A stretch of DNA of 34,692 nt. Origin: JAWLGJ01 sp041685145 (GTDB lineage Bacteria > Pseudomonadota > Alphaproteobacteria > Rhodospirillales > Magnetospirillaceae). This document shows, piece after piece, positions 1 through 7,720 of the stretch; position 1 is the first letter of the stretch, and every line of letters begins with the position of its first letter. The stretch is from contig JAWLGJ010000029.1 in NCBI GenBank assembly GCA_041685145.1, forward strand, positions 1-34,692. The letters are read 5' to 3'. The position numbers and the translations under genes were made by a program. Under the pieces are notes generated by a model. That model searched no databases and was not told the DNA's origin. It saw nothing but the letters and a program-made list of their open reading frames with translations.

Positions 1-802
1 CCGCGCTCATGATCGCGGCGACGTCGGCGAAATCGTAAAGGCCGTAGTTCTCCAGGTGGATGACGTCGGAATACTGCGGGTAGAAGTCGCGGATGGTGTC
101 GTTGCCGTTGCCGGCCTTGATCACGAAGGTGTCGCCGTCGCGCCCGCCGATCAGCACGTCGTCGCCCGCGCCGCCGTTGAGCACGTCGCGGCCCTCCAGG
201 CCCCAGAGCGTGTCATCGCCGTCGCCGCCGATCAGCACGTCGTCGCCGGCGGTGCCGGTCAGCGTCGCCCCGTCGGGGCTGGGCTCGGGCTCGGGTTCCG
301 GCTCCGGCTCGGGCTCCGGTTCCGGCTCGGGCTCGGGCTCCGGCTCCGGCTCGGGTTCAGGCTCGGGCTCGGGCTCGGGCTCGGGCTCCGGCTCCGGCTC
401 CGGCTCCGGCTCGGGATTGGCGAAGGTGAATTCGCTGGCGGCGTATTCGGCCGGGGCCGTGCCTTGCAGGGTGAGGGTTTCGCCGTTGGCGAAGGTGAGG
501 ACGGTGTCGTCACCCGCCGCGCTCATGATCGCGGCGACGTCGGCGAAATCATAAAGGCCGTAGTTCTCCAGGTGGATGACGTCGGAATACTGCGGGTAGA
601 AGTCGCGGATGGTGTCGTTGCCGTTGCCGGCCTCGATCACGAAGGTGTCGCCGTCGCGCCCGCCGATCAGCACGTCGTCGCCCGCGCCGCCGTTCAGCAC
701 GTCGCGGCCCTCCAGGCCCCAGAGCTCGTCGTCGCCGTCGCCGCCGATCAGCACGTCGTCGCCGGCGGTGCCGGTCAGCGTCGCCCCGTCGGGGCTGGGC
801 TC
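1..802. repeat. Near-identical tandem duplication, period 516 bp
   Basis: Bases 1-286 match 517-802 with six differences by my count (at 35, 118, 178 and three near 209-215). The copied unit encodes the RTX block plus the following segment of the beta-helix/RTX gene. The period is a multiple of three, so the frame is kept. Two of the differences change residues (Lys/Glu and Thr/Glu). The left copy continues past the window edge, so more copies may exist. Confidence 0.9.
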
Positions 803-1678
803 CGGCTCCGGCTCGGGCTCGGGTTCCGGCTCGGGCTCGGGCTCGGGCTCGCCGGAGGTGCCGTCCAGCCACTGCGCGATCAGGTCGGCGGCGGCGGCTT
901 CGGAGACGACGTCGTTGCCGTAGACCTCCGGCGTGATGCCCAGATCGGCGTAGTCGGAATGGATCTCGACGGGCTCGGTGACGGTGTTGTTGCGGATGAT
1001 GAAGTCATGCACGACATAGCTGGAGTTGGGCACGTTCAGCAGGTCGATGTCGCTCCGATTCATGGCGTTGCCGCTGTCGGTGACGATGTTGTCCTCGATC
1101 ACCAGCAAGTCGCTGGGGCCGCGCATGTGGTCGGAATAATAGCCGATGCCGCTCTTGCCGGTGTGCTCGACCACGTTGTCGCGCACGACACCTGAACTGC
1201 GCACCGAAATGCCGTTGCCGTCGGTCGAATTGGAAACGTGATTGCCTTCGATCAGGAAATCGGTGCTCTGGACATAGATGCCGTGGTAGAGCCCGCTGCT
1301 TCCCGACAGGCCGGTGTTGTCGATGCTGTTGTTCAGGATTTGGAGGCCGGGATGATCGACGCCTCTATCCGACCGCTGCGCCGCACCGATGCCGTCGCGG
1401 CCAATGTCGGAGATGGTGTTCCCTTCCAGGATGACGTTCGACGTCGAGCCGCTGTTGCTCAGCTTGATGCCGACGCCCGAGATGTTTTCGATCGTGCAGT
1501 TCTCGATGCGTACATTGTCGACGTCGCGCAGAAATATCCCGTCGCCGCTCACGTCCCGGATGGTCACGTTGCGGATGAGCGTGTTGTCCCATTCGTGACT
1601 GTCGAGCCTGAGGGTTTCGGTGAGAACAAGGTTCTCGATGACCTGTGTGTAGTCGGATGTCGTGGCCATGGTTGCCAT
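1..1678 (-). CDS. Secreted parallel beta-helix protein with RTX repeats, 3' end beyond the window
   Basis: This is an open frame from ATG at 1678 to the left edge (559 codons, no stop), so the C-terminus is missing. Residues 1 to about 245 form a right-handed parallel beta-helix of the pectate-lyase/mannuronan-epimerase type, with repeated short strands and Asn turns. A Glu-Pro linker (residues 277-294) leads to glycine/aspartate nonapeptides of the GGxGDDxL type (from residue 295). A second linker (423-466) leads to a second RTX block. There is no signal peptide, which fits type I secretion, where the signal is C-terminal. The N-terminal half closely resembles the beta-helix protein at 11698-12600. 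A second in-frame ATG lies at 1669. The enzymatic activity (epimerase, lyase or neither) is not shown by the sequence. No HlyB/HlyD/TolC genes are present in the window. Confidence 0.85.
   Translation of the reverse strand, partial: MATMATTSDYTQVIENLVLTETLRLDSHEWDNTLIRNVTIRDVSGDGIFLRDVDNVRIENCTIENISGVGIKLSNSGSTSNVILEGNTISDIGRDGIGAAQRSDRGVDHPGLQILNNSIDNTGLSGSSGLYHGIYVQSTDFLIEGNHVSNSTDGNGISVRSSGVVRDNVVEHTGKSGIGYYSDHMRGPSDLLVIEDNIVTDSGNAMNRSDIDLLNVPNSSYVVHDFIIRNNTVTEPVEIHSDYADLGITPEVYGNDVVSEAAAADLIAQWLDGTSGEPEPEPEPEPEPEPEPEPSPDGATLTGTAGDDVLIGGDGDDELWGLEGRDVLNGGAGDDVLIGGRDGDTFVIEAGNGNDTIRDFYPQYSDVIHLENYGLYDFADVAAIMSAAGDDTVLTFANGETLTLQGTAPAEYAASEFTFANPEPEPEPEPEPEPEPEPEPEPEPEPEPEPEPEPEPEPEPEPEPEPSPDGATLTGTAGDDVLIGGDGDDTLWGLEGRDVLNGGAGDDVLIGGRDGDTFVIKAGNGNDTIRDFYPQYSDVIHLENYGLYDFADVAAIMSA
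281..412. repeat. Hexanucleotide tandem repeat encoding 22 Glu-Pro units
   Basis: There are 22 consecutive six-base units of the form (g/c/a)gg(c/t)tc on the plus strand. They read as Glu-Pro on the coding minus strand. Slippage here would change linker length without changing frame. The equivalent linker at 797-850 has nine units. Confidence 0.9.
797..850. repeat. Hexanucleotide tandem repeat encoding 9 Glu-Pro units
   Basis: Nine units of the same six-base repeat as at 281-412 join the beta-helix domain to the first RTX block. The two linkers sit in otherwise 98%-identical modules, so the difference of 9 against 22 units indicates expansion or contraction after duplication. Confidence 0.9.
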
Positions 1679-1888
1679 TCTCACTCGTTGCGTGGAAAGA
1701 CCGTCGCCACGAATCTGAATAAGGCCGACCAATAAAACCTTAATCGGCTCGGTTGAATGCTTAGTGTTGTTTTTGTGCCTGCGCGCAGTCGCGCCGAATC
1801 CATTTCGACTGCCGGTAGGATGCCGCGCGGTCGGGGGGTTCGCGTCTGGGTTTTGCTCGCGCGCAGGTCCAGTGGCGCCTTGGCGCCG

Positions 1889-2884
1889 TCAGCGCGACCT
1901 TGCCGGCTCGGCCAATCTTTGCCGTTCGGCGGCGAAGGCGGTGCGCATGATGTCCTCGATGCCGTGGCGCGGTGCCCACCCCACCTGCTGGCGCAGGCGC
2001 GAGGGGTCGGCGACCACGACCGGAGGGTCGCCGGGGCGCCGCGGCGCCACCTCCGCCGGCACGCTGCGTCCGGTGGCCGCCTCCAGCGCCGCCACCACCT
2101 CGCGCACCGAATAGCCCCGGCCGTTGCCGCAGTTGAAGGTGGGGCAATCCGGGGCGCGGTTAAGGTGCTCGTACACGGCGACGTGGGCCTCGGCCAGGTC
2201 GCTGACATGGATGAAGTCGCGGATGCAGGTGCCGTCGGGGGTATCGTAGTCGTCGCCGAAGATCCGCAGCGACGGCCGCCGGCCGACGGCCACCTCGCAG
2301 GCGACCTTGACCAGATGGGTCGTTTCGGGACCGCGCTGCGCCACCCGTCCGGCCGGGTCGGCGCCGGCGACGTTGAAATAGCGCAGCACCGCGTATTGAA
2401 GCCCCTCGGCGCCGGCGACGTCGGCGAGCATCCGCTCGACCATCAGCTTCGACCAGCCGTAAGGGTTGATGGGCGCCGTCGCGTCGTCCTCGCGCACCAA
2501 GCGGTCACCGACGAGGCCATAGACCGCCGCGGTGGACGACAGGATGAAACGCGGCACGCCGAGGCGGGCGCAGGCGGCGATGAGCCGCAGGCTGCTCACC
2601 GTGTTGTTGAGGTAATACTTGAACGGTTCGGCGATGGACTCCGGCACCACCACCGAGGCGGCGAAATGCAGCACCGCGTCGGGCCGGTGGTCCCTCAGCG
2701 CCGCCGTCACCGCCGCCTCGTCGCCGACATCCGCGACCACCAGGGGAACGTCGCCCGGCACGTTGTCCCGCGCGCCGGTCGACAGGTCGTCGAGGACGAC
2801 GACCGCGTGGCCGGCATCCCGGAAGGCAAGGGCGGCGTGGCTGCCGATATATCCGGCGCCGCCGGTGAGGAGTACCGTCGCCAT
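1889..2884 (-). CDS. galE: UDP-glucose 4-epimerase
   Basis: This 331-residue extended short-chain dehydrogenase interconverts UDP-glucose and UDP-galactose with bound NAD. The Rossmann glycine motif GGAGYIG starts at residue 8. An SSTAAVYG segment supplies the active-site Ser/Thr region, and the catalytic Tyr-x3-Lys is near residues 142-146. The C-terminal half has the expected substrate motifs (RYFNVAGADP, DGTCIRDFIHVSDLA). Length is normal for GalE. A GGAGG sequence lies six bases before the ATG. It is the last gene before a 210-bp gap separating it from the RTX gene, and 24 bp after the methyltransferase. In this locus it most likely supplies UDP-galactose for EPS. Confidence 0.95.
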   Translation of the reverse strand: MATVLLTGGAGYIGSHAALAFRDAGHAVVVLDDLSTGARDNVPGDVPLVVADVGDEAAVTAALRDHRPDAVLHFAASVVVPESIAEPFKYYLNNTVSSLRLIAACARLGVPRFILSSTAAVYGLVGDRLVREDDATAPINPYGWSKLMVERMLADVAGAEGLQYAVLRYFNVAGADPAGRVAQRGPETTHLVKVACEVAVGRRPSLRIFGDDYDTPDGTCIRDFIHVSDLAEAHVAVYEHLNRAPDCPTFNCGNGRGYSVREVVAALEAATGRSVPAEVAPRRPGDPPVVVADPSRLRQQVGWAPRHGIEDIMRTAFAAERQRLAEPARSR

Positions 2885-2908
2885 TGTCGTCCTCCGCGTT
2901 GGGTGTTT

Positions 2909-3733
2909 TCACTTCACGCCGGCGATGCGGATGCCCAGCAGCGGCCGCAGGGGCAACGACCGCGCCAGTCGGCGCGCGAGCGGGCCGGGAAGGCCGTCCA
3001 GCCCCCGTTCGACCGCGGCGACGAGCCCGATTCCCACCGGCACGAACCGGCCGCCCCCGCCGACATACGCGACGACACGGCGAAACCCCGCCGCCATGAA
3101 CAGCTCGCGCAGCTCGCGGACGGAATATTCCTTGAGATGCAGACCGCTCGCCCTGTCGTCGAAGCCACGCGAGATGTCGTGCGGCCCGCTATAGCGGCTG
3201 GGTGTGACGCACAGATAGATGCCTCCGGGGCGCAGGGCGGTGACGACGTTCACCAGCTGCGCAAAGGCGTCGTCGGGATGCAGATGCTCCATCAACTGGT
3301 CGCTGTAGGCGACGTCGACGGATCCGGCGGCGACGGGAACCGAGGTGCCGTCGGAGATATGCAGGCTGACGTTGCCGGGCAGGTCATTGCGCCCGGTCAC
3401 CTCCGCCGATACGTCAACCGCCACCACCCGGCGGCACCGGCGGGCCATCGCCAGCGCCAGATCGCAACGCCCGGGACCGAGCTCCAAAAAAATGTGCTGC
3501 GGTTCCACGAAGCCGGCGAGGAAGCGAACCTGCTTGCGCAGGCGGCGTCGCCGCTTTCGCTCGTCGACGATGTGGATCGTCGGGAATTCGCGATACAGGT
3601 GGTCGTAGGCCTGACGGTACAGGCGCGGCCGCTCCGTCCGGTCCGCGTTGCGCAGCCGGGCGGCCCATTGCCGTTCCAGCGCCCACTGACGGCGGTGTTG
3701 ATCCGGCGCGGCGACGGGGCCGGCTGTGCGCAT
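2909..3733 (-). CDS. SAM-dependent class I methyltransferase
   Basis: The protein has 274 residues. Its SAM-binding motif I is LELGPGRCDLAL near residue 85, followed by a VVAVDVS strand, a DGTSVP segment and a post-motif SDQLMEHLHPDDA. This is the Methyltransf_11/25 pattern. The substrate cannot be read from the sequence. The position between a glycosyltransferase and galE suggests methylation of a sugar or of the glycan precursor. The N-terminus is rich in Arg and charged residues and has no signal peptide, so it is cytoplasmic. The start at 3733 is preceded by GGAGG about 11 bases upstream. A 121-bp gap separates it from the upstream glycosyltransferase. Confidence 0.85.
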   Translation of the reverse strand: MRTAGPVAAPDQHRRQWALERQWAARLRNADRTERPRLYRQAYDHLYREFPTIHIVDERKRRRRLRKQVRFLAGFVEPQHIFLELGPGRCDLALAMARRCRRVVAVDVSAEVTGRNDLPGNVSLHISDGTSVPVAAGSVDVAYSDQLMEHLHPDDAFAQLVNVVTALRPGGIYLCVTPSRYSGPHDISRGFDDRASGLHLKEYSVRELRELFMAAGFRRVVAYVGGGGRFVPVGIGLVAAVERGLDGLPGPLARRLARSLPLRPLLGIRIAGVK

Positions 3734-3854
3734 GGTCGGGCCTGCCTCCGGACTACTGGCGTGACGCCAATAAATCTGGTGCCGGCTGGGCCTGTCAGAC
3801 AGTACGAGATAGGATTACGACCCGTTCCGGCATTGATCGACAAGTATTACGGCA

Positions 3855-5090
3855 TCAGGCCGCCACCCGTGGGTCGCGGGAATGGGCCGCGAAGGCGGCG
3901 AACTGGCTTGCCGCCGTCACCCTCAGGTCGTGCAGCCGTTCGACCATCTCCCGCCCGGCCGAGGCCGTCCGCGCCGCCTCGGCCGGGGCTTGCGCGGTCT
4001 GCCGCAGGGCCTCGGCCAGCGCCGCGGAGTCGCCGGGCGGCACCAGCAGGCCGCTGTGCCCGTGAACGACCAGTTCCGGGATGCCCGACACCCGGCTGGC
4101 GACCACCGGCCGGCGGCGGGCCAGCGCCTCCATCAGCACGTTGGGGATGCCTTCCGTGCGCCCGCCCGGCCCGATGATGCTGGGCGCGGCGACGACGTCG
4201 GCGGCGGCATAGGCCTCCGAGACCGTCTCGAAGGGCTGATTGCCGTGCCAGCGGACGCGGCCGGCCAGACCCAGGTTTTGCGCCAGCGCCTGCAGGCGCC
4301 GCCGTTCCGGCCCATCGCCGATGACGTCGAGGCGCCAGCCCGGTTCCGCCGCCCGCTCGGTCAGCGCCCGCAGCAGCACGTCGACGCCCTTTTGCGGCGC
4401 CAGGCGCCCGACGAACAGGATGTTGAAGCTGTCGCCGCGCGGCTTCGGCGGCAGTGGGGTCAGCGCGCGCAGGTCCATCCCGCAGCGAATGACCTGGATG
4501 CGCCGCGGGTCGAGGCCGGGAACGCGGCGGATGAGGAAGTCCTTGTTGTACTCGCTGATCGTGCGCACGAACGCCGCCTCGCCCAGCTTCGCGTCGAGCA
4601 GCGTCTGGCTGGTGAAAATATCGTGGGCGTGGCAGGAGACGCTGTAGGGAATGCCCGTCAACCGGCCGATGAGCCAGGCGGCGGTGGCCGGATGCGCCGC
4701 GAAGGCGGCATGGACGTGGTCGGCGCCCCAGGCCTGCGCGTCCTCGGCCAGCGCCAGGATCTTGGGCACCAGCGCCATCGATTTCACCAGCCGTTCCGGG
4801 TCGGCGCGAAAACCCCGCGCCATCCGGGCGATGCCGCCTGCCAGGCGGCCGCCGTGGCGGCGCGGGGCCGCCGCCGCCGCCGCCCACACCCGCCGGCTGG
4901 CCAGCAGCGACTCGTGGTGCACCCAGTCCTGGACCGGCGCCACGAAGCCGTGGACGGTCTCGTCGCGCCGGTATGGCGCCAGATAGTACAGCCGTATCTC
5001 GGCGCCCAGTTCGTGAAACGCCAGCAGATCGCGCAGGACGAAGGTTTCCGAGGTCTTGGGGAACTCACTGACGATCACAGCTAGGCGCAT
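3855..5090 (-). CDS. Glycosyltransferase family 4 (GT-B fold)
   Basis: This 411-residue retaining glycosyltransferase has an N-terminal domain containing HVHAAFAAHPATAAWL and SCHAHDIFTS. The C-terminal Glycos_transf_1 domain has NILFVGRLAPQKG near residue 222 and the donor-binding EGIPNVLMEALARRRPVVAS with the EX7E glutamates. No membrane segment is seen, so it is a cytoplasmic enzyme adding a sugar to the lipid-linked EPS repeat unit; donor and linkage are unknown. The start overlaps the end of the upstream polymerase gene by 26 bp, indicating translational coupling. Confidence 0.9.
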   Translation of the reverse strand: MRLAVIVSEFPKTSETFVLRDLLAFHELGAEIRLYYLAPYRRDETVHGFVAPVQDWVHHESLLASRRVWAAAAAAPRRHGGRLAGGIARMARGFRADPERLVKSMALVPKILALAEDAQAWGADHVHAAFAAHPATAAWLIGRLTGIPYSVSCHAHDIFTSQTLLDAKLGEAAFVRTISEYNKDFLIRRVPGLDPRRIQVIRCGMDLRALTPLPPKPRGDSFNILFVGRLAPQKGVDVLLRALTERAAEPGWRLDVIGDGPERRRLQALAQNLGLAGRVRWHGNQPFETVSEAYAAADVVAAPSIIGPGGRTEGIPNVLMEALARRRPVVASRVSGIPELVVHGHSGLLVPPGDSAALAEALRQTAQAPAEAARTASAGREMVERLHDLRVTAASQFAAFAAHSRDPRVAA

Positions 5091-6474
5091 CCTTGTCCTC
5101 CTGCTTCGGCGGATGTTCGTTCACCAGTCTTGCGTGCGCCGCCGCCAGCCCGATCAGGATCCAGGTCGACTTCAGGAACTGCGAGGGGGTGACGACGCTT
5201 CCGATCAGGAAGCCGATCAGGCCGAACAGGATCGCCGCGGCAACGGCCCGGTCGCCCGGATCGGCGGCGCGCATGACGCTGCGCGTGAGGCGGACGAGGC
5301 TGCTGACGACCACGCCCAGAAAGGCCAGCAGCCCGACCATGCCCACTTCGGCGGCGATGCCGAGATACATGTTGTGCAGCACCCGCGGCGTCAGGGTGCG
5401 GCCCGGCATGTAGCGGTAGTCGGGATCCAGATAATGCTGGGGAAAATTGCCGGGCCCGACGCCGAACAGCGGGTTCTGCGCCACCAGGTCGAGCCCGATG
5501 ATGTTGTAGCCGACGCGCCGCCAGAGCGTGTAGTCGCGATCGAGATCGCCCAGGGCCGCCAGGCGTTCCGCATACCCCTCGGGCACCATCGGCAGCGCGG
5601 CGGCCGCTAGCGCCAGCATCACCGCGAGGCTGAACGCGAGATAGCGGCTGCGGCGGTGCCGCCAGGCGATGAGCGGGGCGACGGCGAGCAGAACCAGCAG
5701 CGCGCTGCGGGCATAGGAGTAGATGATGGCGACGACGCCCACGGCCGCCGCGGCCATCGTCAGCGCCCGCAACCGCGGATGTTCGAGCGCCAGGGTGGCG
5801 GCCATGATGATCCCGGCCACCAGTATCAGCGCCGCCGTCGTGGGGTTGTGGTTGGAGGCGCCCGCCGAACGGAACGCGCCGGTCCAGGTGGAGCTGTCAT
5901 CGAATGACAGCAGACGGACACCCAGCAGCGTCTCGACCACCAGCACCACCGCGCTGAACAGCGTCGCGGCGATGAGCGCCAGCACCAGGGCGTGCACCCG
6001 CCGCCGCGTGTCGGCGATCCGGATGATCAGCGGCGCCAGCATCACCATGCCCAGCATTCGCGCCCCCGTGTCCAGCGCGGCGCCACGGTCGTCGGCGAGG
6101 ATGATGCTGATGGCCAGCGCGACGACGAACGCCGCCGTCCAGCGAATGGCCGGATCGTCCGGCACAAGCCGTTGCGCGCGCGGTTCGCGCGGGGCCTGGA
6201 GCACCAGCCCCCCCAGGACGAGAAGCATCAGGGCGTAGGTCGGCGACAGGGGCACGGGGCCGAACAGGCGCTCGGCAAGGGCGTCCGCCGGAACCGAGGC
6301 CACCAGCAACAGCAGCGGCCGGAACGGGTCCGCCAGCAGCAGGCAGGCGGCGGCGGCCGCCACGGGCAGGAGGGCGGTCTTGGCGACGCCGATGGCGGGC
6401 GCCACCACCACCGCCGCCGCCCCGACGGCCAGGGCGGCGATCAGCAGCGCCGCGCTGCCCAGGCTCAAAGGCAC
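5065..6474 (-). CDS. O-antigen ligase / Wzy-type polysaccharide polymerase
   Basis: This is an integral membrane protein of 469 residues with about ten to twelve hydrophobic segments. The large periplasmic loop carries NPLFGVGPGNFPQHY, the signature of the Wzy_C/O-antigen-ligase superfamily. In a Wzx/Wzy-type EPS locus without LPS core genes, polymerisation of repeat units is the likelier role than ligation to LPS. I chose GTG at 6474 because GGGGAGG lies about nine bases upstream and the hydrophobic protein begins there; the open frame extends further, but that part is the reverse-frame shadow of the deacetylase. The start overlaps the deacetylase stop by 10 bp and the end overlaps the next glycosyltransferase by 26 bp. 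Confidence 0.88.
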   Translation of the reverse strand: MPLSLGSAALLIAALAVGAAAVVVAPAIGVAKTALLPVAAAAACLLLADPFRPLLLLVASVPADALAERLFGPVPLSPTYALMLLVLGGLVLQAPREPRAQRLVPDDPAIRWTAAFVVALAISIILADDRGAALDTGARMLGMVMLAPLIIRIADTRRRVHALVLALIAATLFSAVVLVVETLLGVRLLSFDDSSTWTGAFRSAGASNHNPTTAALILVAGIIMAATLALEHPRLRALTMAAAAVGVVAIIYSYARSALLVLLAVAPLIAWRHRRSRYLAFSLAVMLALAAAALPMVPEGYAERLAALGDLDRDYTLWRRVGYNIIGLDLVAQNPLFGVGPGNFPQHYLDPDYRYMPGRTLTPRVLHNMYLGIAAEVGMVGLLAFLGVVVSSLVRLTRSVMRAADPGDRAVAAAILFGLIGFLIGSVVTPSQFLKSTWILIGLAAAHARLVNEHPPKQEDKDAPSCDRQ

Positions 6475-7706
6475 GGCGGGCGCCTCCCCATCCGCCGGAC
6501 GATAGCGCTGGCGCGGCGCGACACCGCCGCCGCCGCGACCAGCCCGTACCAGTAGTAGTTTCCCTGGAAGACGCGGATGGCGGCGTAGAGCACCGCCGCC
6601 TCGGCGGCGGGCCAGCGCCACCCCACGACGCGGTCGCCGACCCCCAGGCGGCTGATCACGGTGGGATCCTCGTCGGGCCGGTTCTCGCCGGCGCCGGCGG
6701 TGGTGGCGCGGTAGCCCGCCGCGGCGGCGACGCGGCGCGCGGTGGCGTTGGTGCCGTTCTCGGGCCAGCAGAAAACCCGCATCGGCGCCTTCAGGCGATC
6801 CTCCAGCCCCTGCTTCGCCCGCCAGAGGTGCTCGCGCACCCGCTCCTCGTACGCCTCGCGGCTTTCGCGCCCCTCGTCCGGCCGCCATGCCCGCGCGGCC
6901 AGCGCCGGCGCGTTGGCGTGCACCGGCGTTCCCAACGGCACCAGCGGCGGCTCCCGCCAGTGCACCCACTCCGCCTTGGGGCCGTCCATGCGCCGCCACT
7001 GAACCCAGATCAGGCGCCGCCAGTTCCGGCGCGTCAGGCGGTCGACGACCTTGGGGCCGGTCTCGACGCGGCCGTGATCGACGCCGTGCGGCTGGATGTC
7101 GATGAGCCCGCCCCGCTGCATGGCGGCGAGTTCGGCCCAGTTCATATAGCCGCGCCACGTCCGCCCGCAGGGCGCGGCATCGGTCAGCGTCGGGCGCGGG
7201 GCATCGCCGGCCTCGATGAAGTCCAGCGAGACGAAAACGGTGGCGGGCAGGCGGTGGCGCCGCAGCAGGGGCGCGGCGGCCGCCCAGGTATCCAAATAGC
7301 CGTCGTCGATGTGGATGACCACCGGTCGGGGCGGCAGCGGCCGGCCGTTGCGCCGGGCGTCGAGGAATTCGGCGGTGCGGATGACGTCGAGGCCCCGCGC
7401 GCGGAGCATTCGCAGATGGCGCTCGAAGGTCTCGACGCTGACGATGGTCGACGGCCACGGCAGCCAATGGGGATCGTCGTTGATGCTGTGGTAGTAGAGC
7501 ACCGGCACGCCGCCCTCGTCCCGCATCCAGCGGTGCATCATCACCAGCCCCGCGGCGACGGCGCCGACGGCGCCGCCGATCACCGGCCACGGCTGTCCCG
7601 TCGCCGTCAGCCCCGCGAGCCCGGCCGCCGCGGCGGCGACAAAGGCCGCCCAGGCCGTCCAGCGCAGCGCCCGAACGCGATGGCGATTGACCGTGCGGTA
7701 GTGCAT
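6465..7706 (-). CDS. Polysaccharide deacetylase (NodB-homology, CE4)
   Basis: The protein has 413 residues with two N-terminal hydrophobic segments (about residues 11-30 and 35-52), so it is likely anchored in the inner membrane with its catalytic domain in the periplasm. NodB motif 1 is VIHIDDGY near residue 130, providing the catalytic base and a metal-binding Asp. Motif 2 is HGVDH near residue 207, supplying the two metal-binding His. VLYYHSIN near residue 68 is typical of the family. It would remove N- or O-acetyl groups from the EPS or its precursor. The ATG at 7706 follows the Wzz stop by 14 bp; longer in-frame extension is an antisense-like Arg-rich stretch and was rejected. Confidence 0.9.
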   Translation of the reverse strand: MHYRTVNRHRVRALRWTAWAAFVAAAAAGLAGLTATGQPWPVIGGAVGAVAAGLVMMHRWMRDEGGVPVLYYHSINDDPHWLPWPSTIVSVETFERHLRMLRARGLDVIRTAEFLDARRNGRPLPPRPVVIHIDDGYLDTWAAAAPLLRRHRLPATVFVSLDFIEAGDAPRPTLTDAAPCGRTWRGYMNWAELAAMQRGGLIDIQPHGVDHGRVETGPKVVDRLTRRNWRRLIWVQWRRMDGPKAEWVHWREPPLVPLGTPVHANAPALAARAWRPDEGRESREAYEERVREHLWRAKQGLEDRLKAPMRVFCWPENGTNATARRVAAAAGYRATTAGAGENRPDEDPTVISRLGVGDRVVGWRWPAAEAAVLYAAIRVFQGNYYWYGLVAAAAVSRRASAIVRRMGRRPPCL

Positions 7707-7720
7707 CCCCGCACCACCCG

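Noticed and set aside
281..412. Hexanucleotide run as an on/off phase-variation switch
   Set aside because: Six-base units keep the frame, so slippage changes length only and cannot switch the gene off.
281..850. Repeats considered as a CRISPR array
   Set aside because: Units are six bases, contiguous and coding; there are no spacers and no cas genes.
93..923. Plus-strand frames with long Gly-Ser runs
   Set aside because: They are the reverse reading of the Glu-Pro linkers in the minus-strand RTX gene and have no domain or start signal of their own.
1757..4177. 806-codon plus-strand open frame
   Set aside because: It is antisense to galE, the methyltransferase and the start of a glycosyltransferase gene region; no recognisable domain.
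6475..7590. N-terminal extension of the polymerase frame
   Set aside because: The extension overlaps the deacetylase in another frame and is Arg/Ala-rich; the GTG at 6474 with GGGGAGG is a better start.
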